Shown piece after piece: positions 55,095 through 64,000 of a stretch of DNA of 64,000 nt. The notes under the pieces are model-generated. The model was not told the DNA's origin, made no database searches, and saw only the letters and a list, made by a program, of their open reading frames with translations. This DNA is from Cotesia glomerata. Taxonomy: Eukaryota; Arthropoda; Insecta; Hymenoptera; Braconidae. Each line of letters starts with the position of its first letter. Position 1 is the stretch's first letter. A program made the translations under genes and the position numbers. The DNA lies in contig NC_058162.1 in the NCBI RefSeq assembly GCF_020080835.1, forward strand, positions 15,534,122-15,598,121. The letters run 5' to 3'.

Positions 55095-56014
55095 TATATT
55101 ATTTATACTACGGATATATGTACATATTTTCTCTGGATATGTTAAAAAATTCTTTACGCAAGACATTGAAAACAAGAATTTTATTTTATTTTTTTGACAC
55201 AATTAAGGTAAAAGACCCAGTTATTGACACTGGCATAGTTGATTGACACTTGCAATTTTATTCTAATTAAAGAAATAAAATGTTCTTTAAAATCAATTAT
55301 CTAAAAATTTATAATTCAACAATTATATTAATTTATTTGTTAGAGTCGATTTGTTTTATTTAATTAAATAGTATATTACACACCTAGTGAAGTAAAATAA
55401 GAAATGTCTCAGATCACATGTAATTGTTGGCCGAGGCGAAGCCGAGGTCAACAAACATGTGGTCTGAGGCTTTATTATTTACTTCCCGTGGAGTATATAC
55501 TATTTTTTTGCTCGACGAAGGCAGAAAGGGGCAACTTCGTTTAGCGCAGCGGGCCGAAAGTTGACGCTTTCTGCCCGTCGAGTAAAAAAAATCTTTTGTA
55601 GGGTAGAAAAGAATAAAAAAAACTTCCAGCGAATTGGAAAGGGGACGACGGAGTCACAAGTGGTCAAAATAATTAAATAAAGTTGATTGTTTATCACAAT
55701 AATATTTATCAGGTGCTAGTGAATACAAATATTAAATAAAATAATATATAAATTAAAAAAATGATCTCCTGCCATCTATTCAAATTAACTTTTTTTTGTC
55801 AAGGCATAAGAAATCTATGCCATAGGGATTGTAAGTTATCAGAATTATAGGCAATCGGATTTCAGTGTAATCGCAATTATATCCAGAAAAATTTCTAAGC
55901 AATCAGATTCTAAGTAATCGGTAATCTACTCCATAGGAATTCTACGTCATTGATAATTTGGGTAATCGGATTCTGGTTTATGGAAATCTAGGTAATCGGG
56001 ATCTAAGTCACCGG
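55095..56014. repeat. Outer part of the right arm
   Basis: Reverse complement of 45409-46260, including the two GC-rich hairpins and the GATTACC words. It has about 70 bp (near 55262-55330) that the left arm lacks. The minus-strand frame 55500-55697 is the mirrored copy of 45726-45923 and is not a gene. Confidence 0.85.
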
Positions 56015-56029
56015 TAATCTTACTCATTG

Positions 56030-56600
56030 GTTTACAGGTAATAGACGTCTTTCCCTATTAACAAAATAATTATTAAATTCATTCGTGATATATTGAGGAT
56101 TATTTATAATCTTACTGTCAATAATTATTTTATCAAAACAACTAGACTTATCTTTTTTATATCCAACTAATTTCTTTATTTCTGTCCACATGTTTTTTGA
56201 ATTTCTTCTATTATTATCAATATTCTTATTATAATAGTCTTTTTCATTTATTCTAATTTCATTTACAATTTCATTTCGTAAACTTTAATAACTATTAATA
56301 TCACATATATTTTTAGACTTTTTTGAAGCAAAAAACGATCTATCTCTTAGTTTTATTTTTTGAATAATCTCTTTAGTAATCCATGCTTTTTTTTTCATAA
56401 ATTAATTTTCTAATATTTTTCGCTTCTGGAGCAACGACATCTAATGTCTCTATAATTTTATTATTAATTTCTTCATAAAATTGCTCAAACATATATTTAT
56501 CAATTATATGCTTATCATCGTCAATGTAATTAAAATATAATAGTCTTTGTCTAAGTTATGTCTTGAAGTTATCACAGTCAAAATTCTCATAATCTTTACT
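56030..56600 (-). pseudogene. LINE D endonuclease-RT linker, 5' half of the split element
   Basis: The minus strand encodes the stretch before the RT: IDKYMFEQFYEEINNKII, IRKLIYEKK, a frameshift at an A-run, then AWITKEIIQKIKLRDRSFFA, KDYYNKNIDNNRRNSKNMW and YITNEFNNYFVN. It ends where the 10.6-kb element begins. Read with 44640-45255 it gives the normal order of a LINE ORF2, so the large element probably inserted here. Confidence 0.65.
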
Positions 56601-56605
56601 TTATA

Positions 56606-56850
56606 TGGGTCATTCCATGTCAATTCAACGACGTTACGACGGTGACCCTATTAGATTTTTACGATTTTTAGTATGTTTTTGTACATTAAGAGAGAAGTCT
56701 TAAGCTAAATTTTTAGCATTTCATCTCATCCCATTCCGGAGTTGTCGATTTTTGAATAAATTAACGAAAAAAATTCATGTTTTGACAACAATTGAAATAA
56801 CTTAATTCAATAAAATAATTTTTAAGTATTTTTTGATGCCTTTTCTGAAA
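56606..56850. repeat. Fragment of a transposon end related to 27667-32065
   Basis: GGGTCATTCCATGTCAATTC at 56607 resembles the terminal GAGTCATTCCAT of the DNA transposon, and phrases further in (TTAGATTTT, GAGAAGTC) are of the same kind. It is a partial end of a related family; no second end or gene was found. Confidence 0.4.
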
Positions 56851-56854
56851 AAAA

Positions 56855-57550
56855 AATTAGGAAAACGGTTGACCTGAAGGCCATCCCTGCAACTTCCCGC
56901 CAGCTTCATACCTACACGCTTAAAATTGCACTTATGACGTTTTTAAGCTCTTCGAGCTCATAAATACAATTCGTGTATTATTTTGAGCTCTCCGAGCTTA
57001 AAAAAATAGCTTTTGTATGATTTTGAGCTCGTCGAGCTCAAAAGTTTGATAGAAGTTTCATAAAAAACTATTTTTTGAATTTTCAAATCGCAATAACTTT
57101 TGACTGAATAAACCGATTTTCACGCAATTGGTGGCATTCGACGCAATTTTTAAGCTTTATGAAGAATTTTCAAGTTCAAATTAATAGAACAAGAAATTTC
57201 GAAGTAATTCCGAAAAAACACTTTTTTCGGTTTTCTTTCGTCAACGATAACTCACGAACGAATCAACCGATTTTGACCGGACCGGCGGCGATCGACGTGG
57301 TTTTTTTATGTTAAGAGCTATATGGTTTAGTCATATAATTAGTTTTTGGAATTAATCAGTGATGCCGTTTAAAAGTTATTCCAAAAAAACCACGTTTAAA
57401 AAAAATTTTTTTTGTAGTTTTTTTTAGATTTCTCAAAATCTACCAGTCCGAATCGTTCCAAAGTATATTCAAAATCTAAGTTCAGTCAAGCCCTTTTGAA
57501 TGGCGCCAACCGCGATTAAATAAGTCGAGCCGTTTGAAAGTTATGAGAGG

Positions 57551-57603
<53 letters not shown>
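56855..57603 (-). repeat. (CA)n-ended dispersed repeat, copy 4
   Basis: Close relative of copy 2 (21940-22698): the same start, three GAGCTC palindromes (56945-57045), the same body and a (CA)n end (57556-57602). A LINE begins directly after the (CA)n tract, as it does at 22699. Confidence 0.75.
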
Positions 57604-57605
<2 letters not shown>

Positions 57606-57815
57606 TCGCTCGCTTACGTGCGTACCGAGCAGACGTGTTTCTGAACGCTCCGTTCTACGAGTTTGCTCTTTAAAGAGTATAGAGTGCAAAGTGTGTATAC
57701 AGTGTCCTATTATTGGTTGACTAGTGGTAGTTACCGTGTGCTTGCTGAACTTTTCCACATAAAGGTGTTTTATCTGCAGTGAATCTCTGTTTCAAGAGAT
57801 TCAACTACTGTAGCA

Positions 57816-58993
57816 ATGGCCTCAATGAAGAATTACTCTAATGCCTTGCTTACCGAAATCGTTCCCGAAAAAGACCAAGCAATTATCCTAGACGCTATCG
57901 ATGGAGTACAAATACACGAATATGCCGTCGTAATTGGAACCAAAATTGGACCCGAGAACCTGAGACATTTATCCAGAATCTCAAACAACCGTGTCTGCAT
58001 TTATGTTGCAACGAAAGACATCGCAGATACACTTATTGACATCCACAAAACAGTTAAGGTGAGAGATTTCATTATAACTATACTCCACTAATTACCCGTA
58101 ACAAAAGATTAATTTTGTCGAACATTCCACCAATAATACCGAATGACATCATTCTAGAAAAATTTAGAGAATCCAGAATTGAGCCGGCATCGAGTATTAC
58201 TACGCTCCGAGTCGGATTAAATATTCCTGGCTTCCAACACATACTTAGTTTCAGACGCCAAGTCTACATAAAACCTGAGGATGTAAACAACATTCCCCCA
58301 TTATGGAAAATTGACTATGACGACACAACGTACTTTATCTATCCTTCTCTAGACGCTATGATTTGCTTCAATTGCAAAGAACAAGGGCACTTGGCAAGAG
58401 CATGCCCGACTAATCCGAATCATCAGGGTGCCACTGACTCCTCTTCACAAGAGAATCTACCAGCTACTCCACTCTCCGAGGAATCTGTCATTCCCAAAAA
58501 ACCCGAATTTCCAAAGCTTCCGCGAAAATTGCCTGAAAATAATGTTATGATGAATTCTTCAATAACCACATCAGAAATAAATGCTCAAGCCCATAATAAC
58601 AAGCGACCGAGATCTGAAGGATCATCACAAACATCATTGCCCACTCAGCAAGAGTTGTTTACGAAACCATCGAATGTGAACCTTAAAAAACGAGCTAAGA
58701 AGGTTAAATCTAGGCCACAGTTCATAGCTCTACCAGCAGCAATTGAACAGGTAATGACAAGCTGTCCCACTGATTTCCCGTGCTCCTTCACGCAACTAGT
58801 TCACTTTGTGAACGATGCACCTAAAATCCACAGTATCGAGGAGGCACTACAAAAATATCGCCTGAACGCTGCAGAGACAGTGGTAATGCTGCAGAAACTA
58901 TATGACCACCTGGAAAATCGACAACAAAAGTTCCGTTTTACTCGAATCACGACACGTATCGAGGGGAGTGTTCTCGAAGATTCGTCATCGTAA
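57816..58993 (+). pseudogene. LINE E ORF1, gag-like protein with one zinc knuckle
   Basis: The frame starts at ATG 57816 with EKDQAIILDAIDGVQIHEYA, LSRISNNRVCIYVATKDIAD, and a frameshift near 58075-58110. It continues with RLILSNIPPIIPNDII, LSFRRQVYIKPEDV, the CCHC knuckle CFNCKEQGHLARAC (about 58363-58404), a proline-rich linker, a basic patch (NLKKRAKKVKSR) and a helical C-terminus to the stop at 58991-58993. Segment order and knuckle are the same as in LINE C ORF1, so both derive from one clade. It would bind element RNA. Confidence 0.8.
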
Positions 58994-59101
58994 AGTTTAA
59001 CGAACTCTAACTCCATCATCAGCCCGATGGAAGCCGAAGGAGCTATTTCGGACTTGGTTCCTGAGTCCATGGACTCTCTGGAGCTCTATCAACTAACCTC
59101 G

Positions 59102-60720
59102 GAGTGATGCGCACATTACAGTGGAATATAAATGGTTTTTTCCCTAAGAAAGAATTTCTCGAACTGCTTCTAAAGAACCCGGGCTATGATTGTATCTGTT
59201 TACAAGAAACCAATTTTAAGAACAAATTTTGCGCCAAAATACACTGCTCTCAGAGCAAGTGGAGGGGTTGCCATCTACGTTAAGGACAATCTGATTACAG
59301 AAAAGCTCCATATAAATACTCCACTCGAAGCTGTCGCCGCAAGAATTAAAACCGTACGACCCATACGACCCGTACGACCCGTACGACCCATACAATATGC
59401 AATATTTATTTACCTAACAGTCACCCTTTATATAAACACGAATTAATGAATCTCATTGCACAACTACCCATTCTATATATTATTCTTGGGGATTTTAACG
59501 CGCACAATACCCTGTGGGGATCCAACACCACTGACACCCGAGGTAAAGTGATAGAAAGTCTCTACAATGACCTTGACCAAACCATACTTCTCAACAACGG
59601 GCAAGCACTCATTTTGATGTAAAAACAGCTCAACAAAGTGCGATCGACCTAACTTTCATCTCTGCTTCCATCGCATGTGACACTGAATGGAATGTGAACG
59701 AGGATAATTGCAGCAGTGATTATTACCCAATCTCTATCACTCTCTACGGGTCAAACGATGATTCAGCTTACTACCCCCAAAAATGGATCCTCAAGAATGC
59801 TAATTGGAACCACTACCACTAATACCTTAGAGAGCAAGAGCAATCGTTACCGCAATTGCCGTCCTTCTCAAATTTGAGCGCAAACGAAATTATCGAGCCA
59901 CTTGTCAGTGTTATAACTGCAGCAGCCAATGAATCTGTCCCTAAAACAACTGGTTCCCCGCTTAAGAAGCCTGTGCCTTGGTGGAATGCTGAGTGCAAAA
60001 CGGCGATCAAAGGCTCTAAGAGGGCCCTACGCCATTATAAAAAAAATCCAACTCCAGAGAATATGATAGCGTTTAAATATGCAGAGCTGTCACCCGACGC
60101 ACTATTAAACAAAGTAAAACTGATAGCTGGAATACTTTCAGATCGACCATTAACGACGAGACACCTCCCTCAGTGGTGAGGGGAAAAATTAGACGTATTT
60201 CTGGAAAACTTCTTCCCTACCAACACCTACTTTAGTCGATATATCTGGAAAAACTACAGATGAGCCGCAGAAAACTGCTAATCTATTGGCAGAAGCATTC
60301 GCCTTTAATTCAAACGACCCAAATATCATGCAATCTGACTGTGACTCTTTTCGCAATCGAGTACCCACACAAGAGCAAATGGACCCTCAACCTATAAACA
60401 ATTCTTTCACCCTTGATGAGCTACTTCATGCTGCTTCCAGCTGTCGTAACTCCAGCTCCGGACCCGACGGCATTTCGAATGCACTAATTAAAAATCTACC
60501 ACTTTCGTACCTCGAGTATTTACTGTCTATCTATAACCACACCTTCCCGGACCAATGGAGAGAAGCAATTGTTATCCCAATCCACAAGCCGGGCAAAGAT
60601 CGTAGAAAAATTTCGCCAGCTACCGGCCCATATCACTTACGTGCAATTTATGCAAGCTATAGGAAAAAATGATCTACCAACGTCTTAGATGGCAATTGGA
60701 GCAGTGTTAGCAACCACGGA
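59102..60720 (+). pseudogene. LINE E ORF2: endonuclease and start of reverse transcriptase
   Basis: The endonuclease begins at ATG 59107 (TLQWNINGFFPKKEFLELL, CICLQETNF). A frameshift near 59225 leads to RASGGVAIYVKDNL, a run of 9-bp repeats encoding RPV/RPI (about 59355-59395), then LGDFNAHNTLWGS and the SSDYYPISI motif. Further shifts and a stop (59819-59821) follow, and the RT starts at about 60280 with SSSGPDGISNALIKNL, DQWREAIVIPIHKPGKD. It is cut off before the catalytic palm. GDFNAHN and SD(H/Y)YPI are the catalytic and structural motifs of LINE endonucleases. No product is likely. Confidence 0.78.
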
Positions 60721-60985
60721 GAGTGGCATTATAGTACCAGCGCCGTAAAATTATAGTAAGTTCGAAAAAAATTATAGTAGACAGAAAGAAAAATCGTAAA
60801 ATTTGATTTTATCGTTTAAAATTATGATTAAAAGTTAATAAGTTCGGTAATTTTAAAATTACTGAGTTTATTTAGAACTAATAGAATAAAAAATATATTT
60901 AACTTGTGATTTGTCCAATGTAGGTATGGCGCACATTCGATGGATGTTTCAAATTTGAGTGCTGACTTAATTGATTATTATTCAT

Positions 60986-62289
60986 TATAACGTGGTTTTG
61001 CCTGACCCGGGGATTTACCAAGCCAGGCTCACCGTTTATATTGGAAATTTTTGGCTTACTAAAAAAGAGAATTATTATTAAAAAAAGGGCGCCAGGAGAA
61101 TGATCTCCAATTAATTACTACTGCGACTTCAGCTAGCTCTTACCTCTTCCTCAGGGTGGCGGGCCATGCTGAAATACTCGTCGTTAAAAAATAGGACAGA
61201 AAACTAAACGAAAATTCTTAAAATTACTCGAAATAAATTCAGAAGAATTTAACAGAAAAAAATAACGATTTATTTAATAAAATATACGTCGGAGGTCGAT
61301 ATTAACTTTTAACAAAATTATTAAAACGTCGTAACTTAACGTTTCTCTTAATTTTAAACCAAATTTAAAACGTCGTCACCTCAATTTTATTTCTCACACT
61401 CGCATTCATACATCGGCAATCACACTATGTAATAACAGCATTACAAAAAAAATAATCGTAAAGCGTTGAATCCTCGCGTATTATTTTGTTAATCAAAATA
61501 TTTTACAAAATTACAACGTGGACTCGAAACGCTGGATTCAACACTGAACAAGAACGTCGGCTTACCAAGCAATTGAGCGTCGTCCTCATCGTAGCAGCTC
61601 GGAAAAGCTTCATGCGGTCGACTCGATAAATAAATTATTTAAAAAAAAATAAATACTTCAATACAATTTATCAATTAATTTCAAGTGAACAAAATCGCGA
61701 CAATACTTCGAAATTAACTTTAGGTTGCAGAGCGCGCAAAAGCGCGTCCGAATCCGTCAACAGTCTAGCCTCGAATCCTCTTCCTCATAGAGAAGTACCC
61801 GCTTCTTCCTTCGTTGAAGTTGGTGGCGCTAGTATTTATTTCCATTGGAATTGATTCCCGTCGATAGTTGATCTAGGTCCGTATAACAGTCAACGGACCT
61901 CCACGACAGTCTTTAGTCACCTCTCCTCCTGCAGTACTGACTAACCAACTATCATCGATGGTGATCGTCGTATTGGAACGTGCGGCAATGCAGCGTCGAT
62001 TGTCCTCAGACCTCTCGGGTGCTTACGCCGCTCGGTGCCTCGCTTGCTTCGGTACTCGCTTATTATCGTCGTAGCTCTATCCTTGTCGCTCCAATGCATA
62101 GCCTCGTACTCGCTCTGACTCCCTCTGTCTTCGTTACTCGCCCAGCGTTATGTATTTATACAAAATAATTCATAAAAATTAGTAAAATTTTCATTCATTC
62201 ACACATAACATTCACGACGTTGGATTCGAGCCTGGAAGGCTATAATACCCCAAGTATTGGGCGTTGAATAAAAAATCTACCACGTTACA
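60986..62289. mobile_element. Probable solo LTR (TATAACGTGG...CCACGTTACA)
   Basis: The ends are inverted (TATAACGTGG, with TA for the expected TG, against CCACGTTACA) and flanked by TCAT at 60982-60985 and 62290-62293. The length is 1304 bp. It shares its design with 23990-25764: the TRTAACG start, an AAAGGGCGCCA word and no long frame. I interpret both as solo LTRs of related Gypsy-type families. Confidence 0.55.
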
Positions 62290-62631
62290 TCATATAGGGA
62301 TTAATATTTATCTTTAATCTTAAAAAATATATTGATTTTTGAATTGTAAAAGAAGAAATTAATTATTTAATGGAAAAAAATTACACTCGGAATTATAAGG
62401 ACTTAATTTATAAAAAATATAAAGCCGGATTGAATTTTGTTTAAATTTATTTTCAATACTTTAATAAAAGTTTTTAGATTATAATCTAGATAATAATTAT
62501 TATTATTCATAAAGTATTTTTATAATTTTAATGAAACTGGCAATACTTTTTATAACTATATAAAGCTCAGTATTTAGTTTAATAATAATGAGTAATTTTA
62601 TCACTTTACTATAATACATAAAGACCAATAA
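62290..62631. other. AT-rich spacer, nothing recognised
   Basis: Low-complexity A/T DNA between the solo LTR and the hAT remnant. Confidence 0.5.
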
Positions 62632-64000
62632 TGTTTATATTTTCTTTGGAGCAATACAAATACCTATATCTTCGGGTTCAGATATTTCAGAATCATCTGG
62701 GACTAGTTCAATTACGTTATTATTAGGTAAATTCTGAACATTACTGCTAAGCTTGTATTTATTACCACTTGGTTTTTTCTTATAATTAGGATAAAGTATT
62801 TTCTGGTTCATCGTGGAGTATTCTTGATAAGCTGGTTCAAAAAACGTACAATTTTCAACAAGTTGACTAGCTAAGAGAAGACCATTTACCGTTGGTATGA
62901 CTAATTTATTGCGACTTTTTGTTTTTGACAAATTTATTGCACTAAAAATACGTTCACAATCCGCATTTGAGTGTGGGAGAGCAATTATGTCCAATACACA
63001 TTTAGATAGATTCTTCAAGCTAAAATATTTCTGATCACCTCCATCACATGTAGATAATTTGTACCAAAACACATCAATGTCATCTGATGTACTTATATCA
63101 GTAGGGAGCTCAAAACTAGACACTTTTCTCCACTTATCATCTATTAGTAGATATTGATCAGTAGTTACTATTCGAGGTAGTGCCTGCATTAATGACAATA
63201 AAGATGGCGTTGAAATTCTTGTTTTTTCAAGCATTGCTAAAGAAGGTTTCAATACATTCAGTTTCGATAGCACTGTATGTTGGAAATCAAAACGTTTTTT
63301 AATTTCCAGGCAACTTATCGTCTGGAAATAGTACGCATGTATTTAAAAAGTCACTCTTGAGCTGTTTATTTTTTTAAATTTCAGGTTTTTGTAAAAAATT
63401 CATGACTTTAACTCCTAGTATATATTATCTAATAGTAAAAATTTTTCTTTGTTAGAAGGCTGTATATCATTTATGTTAGTTTTTTTTACATAGTCTCTCA
63501 TGATATAAAAAATCAGCAACTCTTTAAAAGTATGGCAAACTTCATCATACATTGATGCTATAATAGGTTTGTCTGACTGGAATAATTTATTTAAATTTGT
63601 AAATTTTGGCAACACCCACTCTAGAAAAAGATAAAATAAGTAAATAAATGGATCATTAAGTGTGTTTACAATATGATCTACAGCATGCAGCCTTTCAACA
63701 ATTTTTTTTGGTCAAAATATTTTTTTAAGGCTTCCCATTGTTCAATCATCCGAGATACGACTGCTTCTAATGAAAGCCACTGAGTCTGTGATGAATGCAA
63801 CATTTTATGTACATCAATATTTAATAAAGATTGAAATTTGGAAAATTCGAATTGTCTCTTTGAGCTAGCATTGAAGAAGTTGTAGACATTTCTAGCTAAG
63901 TCTTCGCATGTTCTTGGTAATGACTTGCATGCATGACTTGCGCATAAATGCAGCGAATGTCATATGCATTCAAGGATTGTTATTCCAAGACAATTAGCTT
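62632..64000 (-). pseudogene. hAT-superfamily transposase remnant, runs off the window
   Basis: The C-terminal open piece (62635-63273) has the hAT dimerisation signature LPHSNADCERIFSAINLSKT, then KSRNKL and LLLASQLV, and an acidic tail. Upstream, 63415-63615 gives IYDEVCHTF-type sequence, and 63690-63990 encodes SLHLCASHACKSLPRTCEDL and MLHSSQTQWLSLEAVV. Here HSSQTQWLS corresponds to the conserved region with the catalytic part of hAT proteins of the zinc-finger-protein-862/KIAA1586 kind. Stops and a shift separate the pieces (near 63400 and 63690), so the gene is broken. The start lies beyond position 64000. Confidence 0.78.

Larger units (their letters stand above)
45409..56014. mobile_element. 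10.6-kb inverted-repeat element with TA target duplication
   Basis: Both ends read CCGGTGACTTAGATC inward and are flanked by TA (45407-45408 and 56015-56016). The left arm (to about 47125) and right arm (from about 54245) are nearly identical. A 65-codon and a 61-codon open frame in the left arm occur with identical translations in the right arm. The arms hold subterminal GATTACC/GGTAATC words, two GC-rich hairpins, and tandem repeats. No transposase is encoded between them. The interior carries other insertions: a (GT)n repeat, two MITEs and an R1-type LINE. The element lies within a split LINE. Confidence 0.82.
57604..60720 (+). mobile_element. I-type LINE E, 3'-truncated
   Basis: A leader of about 210 bp is followed by ORF1 (57816-58993) and ORF2 (from 59102), which stops in the RT near 60720. 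It is related to LINE C at 32090-36825. Multiple breaks make it inactive. The missing 3' end is unusual for LINEs, which normally lose their 5' end, so a later deletion is likely. Confidence 0.75.

Noticed and set aside
1..64000. Integrated polydnavirus or other viral segment
   Set aside because: No viral structural, replication or virulence-type gene was recognised; all enzyme motifs belong to transposable elements.

Overview
The window looks like one stretch of an AT-rich arthropod genome, most likely an insect and possibly a parasitoid hymenopteran (an inference from repeat style only). It is not bacterial or viral. Almost everything recognisable is transposable-element sequence in many states of decay. 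The only plausible host coding sequence I found is one 149-bp exon on the minus strand (20913-21061). It encodes leucine-rich repeats very like the C-terminal part of F-box/LRR protein 16. If that is right, much of the window is repeat-filled intron or flank of that gene.

Layout. 1-2275: a non-LTR (LINE) copy with three in-frame stops, abutting a small orphan coding fragment. 2607-4620: AT-rich DNA with a word cluster and a 0.5-kb foldback element. 4621-9499: nested or tandem non-autonomous Helitrons filled with degenerate ~150-175 bp repeats, with one clear Helitron 3' end. 9510-14350: a broken Jockey-type LINE with zinc-knuckle ORF1. 16380-17300: a word cluster and a (GT)n-headed dispersed repeat. 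17314-20505: a large palindromic element whose right arm holds a LINE fragment with a 5-bp target duplication. 20913-21061: the host exon. 21515-23685: a tRNA-like SINE, a (CA)n repeat and an internally deleted R1-type LINE. 23990-25764: a probable solo LTR with a minisatellite. 26036-27112: tRNA-like pieces, word clusters and an RT fragment. 27667-32065: a DNA transposon with ~680-bp inverted repeats and a broken DDE-like transposase. 32090-36820: an I-type LINE with RNase H but no endonuclease, carrying a TTAA foldback MITE in its leader. 36879-43645: a nearly intact BEL/Pao LTR retrotransposon.

From 44640 to 56600 the elements are nested. A LINE is split by a 10.6-kb TA-flanked element with ~1.75-kb inverted arms. 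Inside that sits a TA-flanked CACTGA MITE, and inside that a full-length R1-clade LINE with a 13-14 bp target duplication. 56606-57603 holds a transposon-end fragment and a (CA)n repeat. 57604-60720 is an I-type LINE, 60986-62289 a second probable solo LTR, and 62632-64000 a hAT transposase remnant that runs off the window.

The most unusual observations are these. The BEL/Pao element has a 58-nt intron-like segment that would join gag to pol in frame, and it shows an extreme GCG-over-CGC strand asymmetry along its length. Several loci are each built from one short quasi-palindromic keyword repeated in both orientations. The DNA transposon has a transposase I could not assign to a named superfamily.
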